From positions 248,001-312,000 of the forward strand of contig JAEZTB010000042.1 in assembly GCA_023443745.1 (NCBI GenBank): a stretch of 64,000 bases of DNA, written 5' to 3'. A program made the position numbers and the translations under genes. Shown in pieces: positions 33,935-43,078 of the stretch. Origin of the DNA: Bacillota bacterium. Lineage in GTDB: Bacteria > Bacillota > Clostridia > DSM-8532. Below the pieces are notes generated by a model. The model had not been told where the DNA came from and searched no databases. It worked only from the letters and a program-made list of their open reading frames with translations. Positions within the stretch are counted from its first letter, which is position 1; each line of letters starts with the position of its first letter.

Positions 33935-35748
33935 CCCAACTCATACCTGCACAATTCCTGATTGAGCACGTACAAAGCTTCTGCATCCATTTTCACAACT
34001 TCCCTGTCATAGGTTAAAAGACCGTTTATCTCTGTCTCCACGTCTGTAAGCTGGGTATATACCACCGCGGAGACACCCCTTTCTATGAGGGGCTTCACCT
34101 GTTCTTTCACAAGGGCTGAATAAGCGGCCTCAAGCTCGTTTGCTCCCTTGAACTGCTTGTATCCAAATCCCTTATCCTCAACCCACATATGACCTTTCTG
34201 GGGTAGACTGTAGCCGCCGTATTCAGAAATGACCACAGTACGGTCCCCGGTCCGTCTGGGCATGCTGAGCTTTCGAAAGTAAGTATGGATACTATGAATC
34301 TCGCCAATCTCCTGATCATACCAGCCGCTGGCATGGTCCACCAAGCGCGTGGGATCGTAGGTATGCACCCACTGCGCAATTTCTGCGGCATCGAATTGGC
34401 CCCAGGCCTCATTAAAGGGCACCCACATCCCGATGCTCGTAACATTGTAAAGGGCATCAAGCATTTCTTTAAGCTCTTTTTTATAATTTTCCCTATTGGC
34501 CTTTTCATGCCGACCAAGGGCTTTATACTTTTTATCCTTGATTTTCATGAGGCCTGCGAGATAAGGAACAAGGACCTGATAGAAGATCGACCAGCCGGCG
34601 CCGCCGTTTATCATATCCTGCCATACTATAAGCCCTTGCCTATCGCAATGGTAATACCATCGGGCAGGCTCCACCTTGATATGCTTTCTCACCATATTGA
34701 AACCAAGCTTCTTCAGAATCTTGACATCAAACTCCAGGGCTTCATCCGTTGGGGCAGTATACAGCCCTTCAGGCCAATAGCCCTGATCCAGAACACCGTT
34801 CAAGAATAGGGGCCGATGGTTCAAGCATAATCTTTTGAGTCCTTTTTTATCTTTTTCGATACTGAATTTTCTCATACCGAAATAGCTTTTGATTTCATCT
34901 ACCGCTTTATCGCCATCCATCAAGGTTATTTTAAGATCATAAATAAATGGGGAATCAGGACTCCAGAGCCTGGGGCTTGGGATAGGAAGCTTTAAAACAT
35001 CTCCGGCAGCACATTGGCCTGAGGCTATTATTTGACCTTCCTCATAGGCTGCTGCTTTAAAAATTATACCCCGGCGAGCCCCTTCAACATCAACGCTTAT
35101 GGCTAATGATTCGGAGTCGATATCCGGCGTCAGCCTATGAGATTTGATATAATTTTCAGGAACCGGCTCCAGCCATACGGTTTGCCATATACCTGAAACG
35201 GGTGTATAGAATAAGCCCGAGGGTTTTAAAAGCTGTTTTCCTCTTTCCTGCCCAAAGGAGTCTGTAGGGTCCCAGACAGCTACTGTTATTTCATTCTTCC
35301 CATCCTTTAAATACTGGGTAATGTCGAAGGTAAACGGGTAATAGCCTCCTGTGTGCTCACCAGCCTTTTGGCTGTTGATCCATACCTCAGCTTTCCAATC
35401 CACTGCTCCAAAATGTAAGAGCAGCCTTTGCTCTTTCCAATCATCAAGAATGGAAAAGATGGTTCTGTACCAAAGCCTTTCATCGGGCAACAAAGGCTTT
35501 TTTACGCCTGAAAGAGCGGACTCAACAGGAAATGGAACAAGAATTTTACCGTCATATGAGGAAAACTCCTCCACATCCCTGGGCCTAATAGCATAATCCC
35601 ATAAGCCGTTTAAGCTCATCCAACTGTCCCTTGTCATCTGCGGACGCGGATAATCAGGGAGTACATTATGGGGAGACACCTCCTTTGCCCATCGCGTCAT
35701 TAAACCGTCCCCTACCGGCTTCCAAGCCTGTTCTTTATTAAATTCCAT
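33931..35748 (-). CDS. Glycoside hydrolase family 2 protein (beta-galactosidase/glucuronidase type)
   Basis: A 605-residue enzyme without a signal peptide, so probably intracellular. It has the N-terminal sugar-binding beta-domain (WINSQKAGEHTGGYYPF), an immunoglobulin-like domain, and the TIM barrel with acid/base Glu in VPFNEAWG and nucleophile Glu in VISEYGGY. The exact glycoside is not predictable. It is translationally coupled to the transporter gene, starting two bases after that gene's stop, which suggests it cleaves what the transporter imports. Confidence 0.9.
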   Translation of the reverse strand: MEFNKEQAWKPVGDGLMTRWAKEVSPHNVLPDYPRPQMTRDSWMSLNGLWDYAIRPRDVEEFSSYDGKILVPFPVESALSGVKKPLLPDERLWYRTIFSILDDWKEQRLLLHFGAVDWKAEVWINSQKAGEHTGGYYPFTFDITQYLKDGKNEITVAVWDPTDSFGQERGKQLLKPSGLFYTPVSGIWQTVWLEPVPENYIKSHRLTPDIDSESLAISVDVEGARRGIIFKAAAYEEGQIIASGQCAAGDVLKLPIPSPRLWSPDSPFIYDLKITLMDGDKAVDEIKSYFGMRKFSIEKDKKGLKRLCLNHRPLFLNGVLDQGYWPEGLYTAPTDEALEFDVKILKKLGFNMVRKHIKVEPARWYYHCDRQGLIVWQDMINGGAGWSIFYQVLVPYLAGLMKIKDKKYKALGRHEKANRENYKKELKEMLDALYNVTSIGMWVPFNEAWGQFDAAEIAQWVHTYDPTRLVDHASGWYDQEIGEIHSIHTYFRKLSMPRRTGDRTVVISEYGGYSLPQKGHMWVEDKGFGYKQFKGANELEAAYSALVKEQVKPLIERGVSAVVYTQLTDVETEINGLLTYDREVVKMDAEALYVLNQELCRYELG

Positions 35749-35749
35749 G

Positions 35750-37042
35750 TTAAGCCCCCCTCTTTTTACGGCTCATGATAATCATAACCGGGATAATGGC
35801 TGTGATGGAGACAAGCGCCGCGACCTGGAATACAACAGGAGTCGGGATAAAACCGGCTTCTCCGTTTAATTGTGCAGGGATGCCAAAGCGGGTTATAAAA
35901 TACGAGCCTATGGACGGCCCGATGATCATGGGAATCGCCACATTAAAGATCATTCTTACACCTTCAAACTGGCCCCTGTTCTCCTGCGGCATAAGGTTCT
36001 TCATCCATGCGCCGGTGGATAGAAGCAATATGATTAAACCAATGAATTGTAAAATGAGAGTTATGACAACCTGATAGATTTGTGTTGAAAAAGAAAATAG
36101 CAGAACACCTGCGAAAAACAGGACAAGGGAAGTAATAACTGAGCTTTTAACATATCCCCTGTCAACCAGCTTTCCCGACGGAACGGCTGCCAGCATTGAT
36201 GTGAGAACGGCTATGGCCGCAATTATACCTGCTGAGGATTTTGAAATATTGAGATAGTTGTTGATATAAATCATCTGGTAGGGCGAAAACACCTGATACC
36301 CGGTAGAAAACAGTGCCAGCGAGGAAAAGACCAGAAATAATTCCTTATTGTTCTTGATGCTTTTCACGCTAAAGACCTTAAATAAATGAGTAATAAAGCT
36401 TTTTACAGATAGGCCCGGCATTCTATGCATTTTTGGTGAGTCCTTTAGCATTAATCCGCCGATGATGCCCATTAGGCCAACCACTATTCCCAAGGCATAA
36501 AAGAAGGTGTAATACCCGAATTCGTCAATTAAAAAGCCAGATAGTGCAGTTCCCACAAGAGCTGCCATCAGAGGAAAAATAGAAATGACACCGCTTAGAA
36601 CACCCCTGTTTGTTTCATCTGAGATGTCCGTGGTCCAGGCATTGAAGGCCGCATCATAGGCCGTTGATCCGAAAAAGGTCATGACAGCGTCGGCAATAAT
36701 GATCATGACAATAGCCAGGCCAATATTCTTAATAAAGGCTGTTGTGGGGAAAATAACAGTTGACAGTCCCCATAGGATATATCCGTAAAGAATGAACGGC
36801 TTACGTTTTCCGATAATGTCACTGACCGTTCCCATGATAAGAGTTGTTAGGGTAGCCATTATGGCACTTATGGCCACCATCCAGGCGATCGGCTTTGGAT
36901 CCGGAGTGATAGTATCGAATACAAAAGTGTTAAACCAGGAATTCTCCACATTCCAGGCAATCTGGCCCGCCATGCCAAGCATAATAACGATAAACCAGTT
37001 TTTGCGCCCGATCCTGGAAACAGAACCTCTTTCATTTTCCAT
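35750..37042 (-). CDS. MFS/SLC45-like sugar transporter
   Basis: A 430-residue membrane protein with about 12 predicted helices. The loop after helix 2 reads GTVSDIIGKRKPF, the conserved MFS signature; GKLVDRGY appears in the second half. The overall pattern looks like the SLC45/GPH-type glycoside symporters. Its substrate is likely a beta-glycoside processed by the coupled GH2 gene. The ATG follows AGGGGGT. Between it and the downstream dapB unit there is a strong terminator. Confidence 0.88.
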   Translation of the reverse strand: MENERGSVSRIGRKNWFIVIMLGMAGQIAWNVENSWFNTFVFDTITPDPKPIAWMVAISAIMATLTTLIMGTVSDIIGKRKPFILYGYILWGLSTVIFPTTAFIKNIGLAIVMIIIADAVMTFFGSTAYDAAFNAWTTDISDETNRGVLSGVISIFPLMAALVGTALSGFLIDEFGYYTFFYALGIVVGLMGIIGGLMLKDSPKMHRMPGLSVKSFITHLFKVFSVKSIKNNKELFLVFSSLALFSTGYQVFSPYQMIYINNYLNISKSSAGIIAAIAVLTSMLAAVPSGKLVDRGYVKSSVITSLVLFFAGVLLFSFSTQIYQVVITLILQFIGLIILLLSTGAWMKNLMPQENRGQFEGVRMIFNVAIPMIIGPSIGSYFITRFGIPAQLNGEAGFIPTPVVFQVAALVSITAIIPVMIIMSRKKRGA

Positions 37043-37159
37043 GCCCCAGACCCCCTGTTAGTATTAAGTTTTACTATATTTAATTGTACCACGGTTCCAG
37101 GCTTTCAACCTTGGAAGCTTTTTATGACGACGGATTAGGAGTTGGCTCCAAATGCTTAT

Positions 37160-37199
37160 ACAAAAGCGGTTATGGATTTTAAGCCATAACCGCTTTTGT
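37160..37199. terminator. Strong terminator between dapB and the MFS gene
   Basis: A perfect 16-bp stem, ACAAAAGCGGTTATGG (37160-37175) with its complement at 37184-37199, and an 8-nt loop. It ends the dapB transcript. Confidence 0.9.
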
Positions 37200-37204
37200 C
37201 ACTT

Positions 37205-38032
37205 CTAACCCTCCCGGTAAAGCGCTACCTTTCGTTTGTCAAAATATGAGGCCAGCACTCTTTCCAGGTCCAGCACATCCCGCATTTCAAAGAAGCCCTT
37301 TTTGTTCCTGATAAAACGGATTCCTTTAAGGGCTCCTGCTGCAAAAGCCTTTCTGCTAAAGGATTCATGGACGATTTCAATCTTATCGTTTTCACCGGCG
37401 ATCATAAGCTGGTGGCGTCCGATAATCCCCCCTGCGCGAATCGCGTGAATGGGAATATCCTCATTGACCTCTATCCCTGAAGATTCAAGACCTTTTTCAA
37501 TTTCATCCGCAATTTTCAGGGCTGTTCCGGATGGTGAGTCCTTCTTGAACTTATGGTGAGCCTCAGTAATTTCAAAATCATAGTCGGTGAGAATGCGTGC
37601 TGCAATATTAGTCAAGAGCATCATCACATTGACTCCCAGAGTGATGTTTGGGGCGTAGAGAATTCCCGAGCCATTCTTTTTGGCTAAAACCATCATACGA
37701 AGAAGATCTGTCTTGGAAAATCCGGTAGTACCGATGACCAGACCCACACCATGTTCTGTAATGGTTTTAACATTCCTCATGGTAGCTTTAAAGTTTGAAA
37801 AATCCACAAATACATCGGGCTTAAGTTTTTCAATAACAAAATCGAACTGATTAGGCGTATAAATTTTGGCCCCTGTGGCGGGTAATCCTAAAATCTCCCC
37901 GATATCCTTTCCTGCTTTACTGGAAAATTCCGAGCAAATAGCCCCTACAAGGTTTATATCGCGTTGTTCCAAAAGAATGCGCGCGATTTCCATGCCTGTT
38001 CTGCCAAGGCCGATAAGGCATACATGAGTCAT
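37205..38032 (-). CDS. dapB: 4-hydroxy-tetrahydrodipicolinate reductase
   Basis: A 275-residue enzyme that reduces HTPA to tetrahydrodipicolinate, on the path to meso-diaminopimelate (cell wall), lysine and spore dipicolinate. The N-terminal Rossmann motif is GLGRTGMEIA and the catalytic region is EAHHKFKKDSPSGTAL, with the His and Lys pair. It is monocistronic, with no other lysine gene nearby, and its 5' leader carries a c-di-AMP riboswitch, which would tie cell-wall precursor supply to c-di-AMP. The ATG follows GGAGGGAG. Confidence 0.94.
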   Translation of the reverse strand: MTHVCLIGLGRTGMEIARILLEQRDINLVGAICSEFSSKAGKDIGEILGLPATGAKIYTPNQFDFVIEKLKPDVFVDFSNFKATMRNVKTITEHGVGLVIGTTGFSKTDLLRMMVLAKKNGSGILYAPNITLGVNVMMLLTNIAARILTDYDFEITEAHHKFKKDSPSGTALKIADEIEKGLESSGIEVNEDIPIHAIRAGGIIGRHQLMIAGENDKIEIVHESFSRKAFAAGALKGIRFIRNKKGFFEMRDVLDLERVLASYFDKRKVALYREG

Positions 38033-38100
38033 ACAACTCCCTCCAATCGTAAATTTAAAGATAACTTATTGGATGTAGTGAGTCTATGACATTACAACAT

Positions 38101-38248
38101 ATCAACCACCCTCTCTTCCAACGCTTACGAGATTAGCTGACGGATTCGGGTCGAAAGAGCTTAACCCTACCAGTTTAACCGGATTCACCCCAAAGGTTGG
38201 TTCTCCCGTTCCTTGCTTTAGCAAGGATTCAGCGCATGCTTGATTGAT
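38101..38248 (-). promoter_or_regulatory. c-di-AMP riboswitch (ydaO/yuaA type) in the dapB leader
   Basis: On the minus strand the leader carries the ydaO landmarks in order: GCGCTGAATCC, then GGAACGGGAGAACCA, then GGGGTGAATCC, GGTAGGGTT, CCGAATCCGTCAGCTAA and CTCGTAAGCGTTGGAAGAGAG. The closing P1 stem is ATCAATC (minus side of 38242-38248) with GGTTGAT (38101-38107). The aptamer ends about 68 nt before the dapB start. I see no clear terminator hairpin with a T-run after it, so the control may be on translation or through a structure I could not resolve. Confidence 0.88.
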
Positions 38249-38342
38249 CTTAATGATCGAAATGAGAACACGATAAAACAGCATCAATACTATTTTATAT
38301 GCTGAACTGAAAATTATGCTAACAAAGCTTGAGTTGTTAAAT

Positions 38343-38371
38343 ATTATACCACTGAACGGAAATCAGTTCAA
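38343..38371 (-). promoter_or_regulatory. Sigma-A promoter of the dapB riboswitch leader
   Basis: TTGAAC (38366-38371) and TATAAT (38343-38348) on the minus strand, 17-bp spacer. Transcripts would start about 90 nt before the aptamer and 300 nt before dapB. Confidence 0.75.
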
Positions 38372-38404
38372 GTTTCATAGGGAAATGTTTCAGACAGTGT
38401 TTAT

Positions 38405-38450
38405 CATAACGCAACAAGACCGGGCTATAGCCCGGTCTTGTTGCGTTATG
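38405..38450. terminator. 46-bp perfect palindrome, terminator of the lipoprotein gene
   Basis: Arms CATAACGCAACAAGACCGGG-C (38405-38425) and the exact reverse complement (38430-38450), with centre TATA. It is a 21-bp uninterrupted stem just after the lipoprotein stop (38464, minus strand). The stem is unusually long. Confidence 0.85.
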
Positions 38451-38463
38451 TAGCTTTTGAATT

Positions 38464-39249
38464 TTACTTAAAGGAGAAAGTATTGACAATATCCTCAAGC
38501 TGTTTTTTCTCATCATCTGAGAAATAGGTGAGTGAGAATGTCATAACATAATCATCCACCATGGTCACATACATGGATTGAGTAATCTCCATGCCTTGTA
38601 CTGTAAGTACACCATCCACTTTTCCAAAATCACGGCCACCAATCTTTAATTCCGTAATTTCGCCCATTTTGTAATCTAGTCCCTGGGCTTCCATGCTCTG
38701 GGGTACAAGCTCGAGATAGTTCTTAGGTCCTTTAATTAGGGATTTCGAAACACCTAAATTCTGAGCAAGGGCATTAATATTTGCATTGGTGCCACTGGTA
38801 TAATCCAGGGGGTGCTGGCTGACAAAGAAAAGGGGAATGATCTGTGCCATAGCCATATCAATGGCAGCGCTGTTTCCACTGCTTTCCTTGATATAATCAG
38901 CTCCAAGCCTGTTAATCTCTAAAAGTTGATCCCTGTCGGCGATATTCCAGTCAGCAGGAAACTCAGCAGTAAACTTAAAAAGCTCATTGGTATAGAGGTT
39001 ACCATCGATGACACCAATAGCTTTGTCGGCATCAACTTCATTTGAAGCTTCAGGAGTAGCTTCCGGCGTCGCTTCGGGAGTAGCCTCCGGTGTCGCTTCC
39101 GGTGTGGGCTCGGGAGTGGACGTCGAAGTTGCTTTCGGAGTGCTTTGATCCTCATCGTCATTTACAGCTCTCTGGCCACAAGCAGCAAAGGATGCTGTCA
39201 AAAGAAGCACACTAAGAAGAATTGCAAGAACCTTTTTTGTTTTTTTCAT
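38464..39249 (-). CDS. Lipoprotein with a Thr-Pro-Glu-Ala repeat linker
   Basis: A 261-residue exported protein. It has a lipoprotein signal (LLTASFAACG, Cys for lipidation near residue 25), then a linker of five or more TPEA units (about residues 44-68, in a 12-bp-repeat DNA tract around 39045-39120), then a globular domain with no family I recognise. The phrases FTAEFPADWNI and YVTMVDDYVMTFS suggest a PsbP/DUF-like fold, seen in many clostridial lipoproteins, but that is weak. It is monocistronic, ending at the long palindromic terminator. Confidence 0.82.
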   Translation of the reverse strand: MKKTKKVLAILLSVLLLTASFAACGQRAVNDDEDQSTPKATSTSTPEPTPEATPEATPEATPEATPEASNEVDADKAIGVIDGNLYTNELFKFTAEFPADWNIADRDQLLEINRLGADYIKESSGNSAAIDMAMAQIIPLFFVSQHPLDYTSGTNANINALAQNLGVSKSLIKGPKNYLELVPQSMEAQGLDYKMGEITELKIGGRDFGKVDGVLTVQGMEITQSMYVTMVDDYVMTFSLTYFSDDEKKQLEDIVNTFSFK

Positions 39250-39372
39250 TTTTAGTTATCCTCCGTTTATTTTAACGAGAACAAATTAACCATTGTACTT
39301 TTACATTGGCGTTCTTTATGATACCATTATAAAAGCGCAATATCAACCAAAATATGAAAGTGAGTGTAGTTT

Positions 39373-40389
39373 ATGGCTGCAAATTCATGTCAAATTCCTG
39401 TTCATTACAAACCTTCTTTAAATTTAAGAGATACAGAAGTCGCTATAAAAAAAATCAAGGATTTCTTTGAAAGCGCCCTGGCAGAAGCGTTAAATTTAAC
39501 CCGTGTTTCAGCCCCCTTGTTTGTTCGTCCCGAGTCCGGACTGAATGATAACCTCAACGGGGTGGAACGGCCCGTTTCCTTTGACGTCAAGCATATTGAC
39601 GGTGCTACTGTTGAGGTCGTGCAATCCCTGGCCAAGTGGAAGAGAATGGCGCTGGGACGTTATGAATTTGCCCTTGGGGAAGGGCTTTATACCGATATGA
39701 ATGCTGTTCGCCGTGATGAGGAACCTGATAACCTCCATTCGATTTATGTGGATCAATGGGATTGGGAAATGGTGATATCCAAGGAACAACGCAATCTGGA
39801 CACTCTTAAAGCTACGGTTAAAAAGATTTATCAGGTCTTTCTGAAGACTCAAGATTATATTATCAAGCTTTATCCCTCTCTCACCCGGTATTTGTCCGAT
39901 GAAATTACATTTATTACCACCCAGGAGCTGGAGGACATATATCCCAAGCTTACTTCCAAGGAGCGTGAAACAGCCTTTACCAAGGCTCACGGTGCGGCTT
40001 GCGTCATGCAGATCGGAGATAAACTTAAATCAGGACAGCCCCATGACGGGCGTGCCCCGGACTATGATGACTGGAGCCTGAATTGCGATATTATCTTCTA
40101 TTATCCGGTATTGAACACCGCTTTTGAAGTGTCCTCCATGGGCATCCGTGTAGACGAAGAATCTCTGCTTGTACAGCTTGAGAAAGCCGCATGTGAGAAC
40201 AGAAAGCATTTCCCCTTCCATAGAGACATTCTCAACAAGAAGCTTCCCTATACCCTGGGCGGTGGCCTTGGCCAATCCCGTATATGCATGTTCCTCCTGG
40301 GAAAGGCCCATGTAGGAGAAGTGCAGTCCTCTATCTGGCCGGAGGCCATGCAAAAGGATTGCTCTGATGGGGGAATTGTTCTTCTTTAA
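39373..40389 (+). CDS. asnA: Aspartate--ammonia ligase (asparagine synthetase A)
   Basis: A 338-residue enzyme that makes asparagine from aspartate, ammonia and ATP, homologous to class II aminoacyl-tRNA synthetase cores. Diagnostic blocks are VRPESGLNDNLNGVERPVSFDV, spanning residues in the active site, VEVVQSLAKWKR, and the C-terminal GGGLGQSRICMFLL. The ATG is preceded only by GAAAGTGAGTG. It is monocistronic, with a convergent radical-SAM gene downstream. Confidence 0.95.
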   Translation: MAANSCQIPVHYKPSLNLRDTEVAIKKIKDFFESALAEALNLTRVSAPLFVRPESGLNDNLNGVERPVSFDVKHIDGATVEVVQSLAKWKRMALGRYEFALGEGLYTDMNAVRRDEEPDNLHSIYVDQWDWEMVISKEQRNLDTLKATVKKIYQVFLKTQDYIIKLYPSLTRYLSDEITFITTQELEDIYPKLTSKERETAFTKAHGAACVMQIGDKLKSGQPHDGRAPDYDDWSLNCDIIFYYPVLNTAFEVSSMGIRVDEESLLVQLEKAACENRKHFPFHRDILNKKLPYTLGGGLGQSRICMFLLGKAHVGEVQSSIWPEAMQKDCSDGGIVLL

Positions 40390-40450
40390 AACAGGTCTTA
40401 ACATAAATTTTAAGAAGACTTACATAGATTTAAGATATTGATTGTCAGAA

Positions 40451-40498
40451 AAACGGCTGTAAGAGATAATCTATAAGTTTATTCTCTTACGGCCGTTC
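40451..40498. terminator. Terminator between asnA and the radical-SAM gene
   Basis: AACGGCTGTAAGAGA near 40451 pairs with TCTCTTACGGCCGTT ending at 40498, imperfect at one or two positions. T-runs on both strands fit two convergent genes. Confidence 0.8.
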
Positions 40499-40508
40499 TT
40501 ATTGAGCT

Positions 40509-41387
40509 TCACAGTCCTGTGAGATCAAATTCAGGCGTATAGTCAGAGCATGCCGAATCCAGGTCTTGGATGTATCCATTCTTTATGCCCAATTCATTGA
40601 GCCTTTCAACAACCAAATCATATTCCCGTTTGGAAAGCCTTCTGTCAAGTCCCCGAATGCCGAGGGTGTATTGCGTGGGCGTATATTGGCCCATCAGGCT
40701 GATATAGGCATCCCCCGGGATATTGTTGTGAATCCACTCCAATGCCTTCAGGGAATCGTGGGTTGAATTGGGCAGGATCAAATGACGAATAATCAAGCCT
40801 TTCTCTATAAGGCCTTCCTTATTTAGCTGTACTCCGCCCACCTGTCGGTACATTTCCAAAAGCGCCTGGCTTGCATACTTGAAATAATCGCCGGCCCCCG
40901 AATAAAGGGCCGACAGCCTGGCACTGACATACTTTAAATCCGGAAGAAAAACCTCTATAAGCCCCTCCAGCTTCCTCAAGCTTTCCACCCGTTCATAACC
41001 GCTGCTGTTCCATATGAAAGGAATGGCCATTTTGTGCTTCACAGCCTCAATACTCTGTATAATCGGTTCTGTAAACAGGGTTGGATTGACCAGGTTAATA
41101 TTATGGGCTCCCTTTTCCTGAAGCTCAAGATAAATCTCCGAAAGCCGTTCTATCGTTATTGTTTTTCCTGCTTTTTCGTGGCTGATGGGGTAGTTTTGGC
41201 AAAAGCGGCATTTAAGGTTGCAGCCTGTAAAGAAAATCGTTCCCGAGCCACGGCTGCCACTTATAACAGGCTCCTCATAGGCATGAAGAGCAGCCCTTGC
41301 GGCCACGGGCAAATCGCCCATACCGCAAAAGCCAATCTTGTCTTTCCGCGAGACACCACACAGGCGTGGGCAAACTTCACACTTCAA
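40509..41387 (-). CDS. Radical SAM protein, PflA/PflX-like
   Basis: A 292-residue radical-SAM enzyme. The 4Fe-4S-binding CxxxCxxC motif is CNLKCRFCQNYPIS, and four extra cysteines at the N-terminus (CEVCPRLCG, FCG) typify the PflX/AmmeMemo-neighbour family. The downstream region has the SAM-binding ILPNSTHDS block. Such proteins are annotated as pyruvate formate-lyase activating-enzyme homologues, but no glycyl-radical enzyme gene is nearby, so the target is unknown. Monocistronic. Confidence 0.88.
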   Translation of the reverse strand: MKCEVCPRLCGVSRKDKIGFCGMGDLPVAARAALHAYEEPVISGSRGSGTIFFTGCNLKCRFCQNYPISHEKAGKTITIERLSEIYLELQEKGAHNINLVNPTLFTEPIIQSIEAVKHKMAIPFIWNSSGYERVESLRKLEGLIEVFLPDLKYVSARLSALYSGAGDYFKYASQALLEMYRQVGGVQLNKEGLIEKGLIIRHLILPNSTHDSLKALEWIHNNIPGDAYISLMGQYTPTQYTLGIRGLDRRLSKREYDLVVERLNELGIKNGYIQDLDSACSDYTPEFDLTGL

Positions 41388-41595
41388 TTAAACATCCCCC
41401 TTATTCCTAGGACTTATGGACTATTGTACCATGTTTTTTGTTTTGATATCGTATTAATATCGATGAATTTCGTATCACAATTATTGTTTAATAATCCAAT
41501 TTTTATGACATTGTTATTTATTATAACAAAACTTGACATAAGTTGATGAAAGCTTTAGAATTCTTTTATAGACTATATCGGGGGGAAAAATTAAT

Positions 41596-41835
41596 ATGAA
41601 AGCAACCGGAATGATTAGAAGTCTTGATCAATTGGGTCGAATAGTTATACCAATAGAATTAAGACGTGTTCTCGATATTGAAATCGGGGACGGACTGGAG
41701 TTTTACTCCGACGAAAAGGCCATTGTTTTGAAAAAGTATGAACCTGCTTGCATCTTTTGCGATAACGCCAGAGATATTAAGGTTTACAAAGGAAAGAACG
41801 TTTGCGGTGAATGCTATTCACAGCTTAAAAAATAG
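41596..41835 (+). CDS. AbrB-family transition-state regulator with zinc-ribbon tail
   Basis: A 79-residue DNA-binding protein: a SpoVT/AbrB swapped-hairpin domain (TGMIRSLDQLGRIVIPIELR and the FYSDEKAIVL end) and a four-Cys tail (CIFCDNARD then CGEC) that probably binds zinc. Clostridial AbrB proteins of this type act in the transition to stationary phase and sporulation. The ATG has GGGGGGA upstream and a strong terminator follows. Confidence 0.92.
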   Translation: MKATGMIRSLDQLGRIVIPIELRRVLDIEIGDGLEFYSDEKAIVLKKYEPACIFCDNARDIKVYKGKNVCGECYSQLKK

Positions 41836-41859
41836 TTCTGTTCAGAAAATTTATTTTAG

Positions 41860-41887
41860 ATCCCCCTCATTGAAAAATGAGGGGGAT
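41860..41887 (+). terminator. Terminator downstream of the abrB-type gene
   Basis: ATCCCCCTCAT (41860-41870) with ATGAGGGGGAT (41877-41887), 11-bp perfect stem, TGAAAA loop, T5 tail. Confidence 0.95.
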
Positions 41888-41934
41888 TTTTATACAATAG
41901 CAAAGGAATCACAAAGTCAGGAGTGCTGCCTATC

Positions 41935-43035
41935 ATGCTTGATAACAAGACTACTGTAAATAAATTATCCCCTGTCTACCCACTTACCTTCAAACCTCTG
42001 TATAAGGATTATCTTTGGGGAGGCAGAAGCCTCGAAAGACTGGGAAAAGCTCTTCCGAATTCCGATGTTGCTGAGAGCTGGGAAATATCTGCCCATCATG
42101 ACGGTATGAATATCGTAGCATCAGGTGAATATGCCGGCCGAACTCTGGAGGATCTGGCTCATGAGCTGGGCGAACTGCTTTTAGGCTCCCAAAGCTATCA
42201 GCATTATCAGAATCTATTCCCTCTGCTGCTTAAGCTTATTGATGCCAATGAGTGGCTATCCGTACAGGTTCATCCCGATGATAACTATGCCCGGATTCAT
42301 GAGAGTGACCTGGGCAAAACCGAGATGTGGTATGTTATAGAGGCTCAGCCGGGTGCTCATATCCTCTATGGTCTTACCCATGCTATGACCCGTGAAGAAT
42401 TTAAAGATATATTGGATAAGGGTAGGATCAACGAGGTTTTGAGAAGCGTGCCTGTTCAGGCAGGGGATGTGATCTATATTCCGGCAGGTACCATACATGC
42501 AGCCGGAAAGGGAATATTAATCGCAGAGGTGCAGCAGAACTCCAACGCCACCTACCGTTTATATGATTATGACCGGAAGAACCCCGACGGCACCTCAAGG
42601 CCCCTCCATCTTAATAAAGCACTGGATACCATTGATTTCGAAAACGTCCTTCGACAGGGGAAATGCGAGGGGTTTACTTATGATAAAGACGGCCTTTCGG
42701 TAAGGGTTATCATCGCTGACCCGCATTTTTGCGCAGAAGTTATAGACGTAAAGACTGAGGCTTCACTTATAGCTGACGGTCGCTCTTTTATGGCCTATAC
42801 CTTTTTAAGCGGAAGTGCTGTTTTACAATGGGATTCAGGAAGCATGGACGTTAAGGCAGGACAGTCTCTCTTGATTCCCGCCAGCCTTGGCCATTACACA
42901 ATTAAAGGCAGTGCAAAGGCTCTTCGCGCTTATATCGGAGATCTGGAAAGGGATATTATATTGCCTCTTTCCAAGAAAGGCTATACAAAAGATCAAATGT
43001 TTTCCTCTATCGGTGGACTTTCTCTGTATAAATGA
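41935..43035 (+). CDS. manA: Mannose-6-phosphate isomerase, class I
   Basis: A 366-residue zinc enzyme interconverting mannose 6-phosphate and fructose 6-phosphate. The Zn/active-site region QVHPDDNYARIHE (Gln and His ligands), GKTEMWYVIEA, and IPAGTIHAAGKG with a second ligand His are visible; the C-terminal jelly roll reads SGSAVLQWDSG. I start at the ATG at 41935, 11 bases after AGGAG; the in-frame GTG at 41923 lies inside the ribosome site. Monocistronic, with the PerR unit behind its own promoter. Confidence 0.94.
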   Translation: MLDNKTTVNKLSPVYPLTFKPLYKDYLWGGRSLERLGKALPNSDVAESWEISAHHDGMNIVASGEYAGRTLEDLAHELGELLLGSQSYQHYQNLFPLLLKLIDANEWLSVQVHPDDNYARIHESDLGKTEMWYVIEAQPGAHILYGLTHAMTREEFKDILDKGRINEVLRSVPVQAGDVIYIPAGTIHAAGKGILIAEVQQNSNATYRLYDYDRKNPDGTSRPLHLNKALDTIDFENVLRQGKCEGFTYDKDGLSVRVIIADPHFCAEVIDVKTEASLIADGRSFMAYTFLSGSAVLQWDSGSMDVKAGQSLLIPASLGHYTIKGSAKALRAYIGDLERDIILPLSKKGYTKDQMFSSIGGLSLYK

Positions 43036-43078
43036 AATGATGCCACAAAGAAATTCAAAATAAAATTTTACAAAGCTA

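Noticed and set aside
38102..38287. 61-residue open frame upstream of dapB
   Set aside because: It lies inside the c-di-AMP aptamer; the conserved sequence is RNA structure, and there is no ribosome site.
39045..39120. Short-period DNA repeats as a CRISPR or mobile element
   Set aside because: They are 12-bp codon-phased units that encode a TPEA linker inside a lipoprotein gene. No CRISPR array with spacers was seen in the window.
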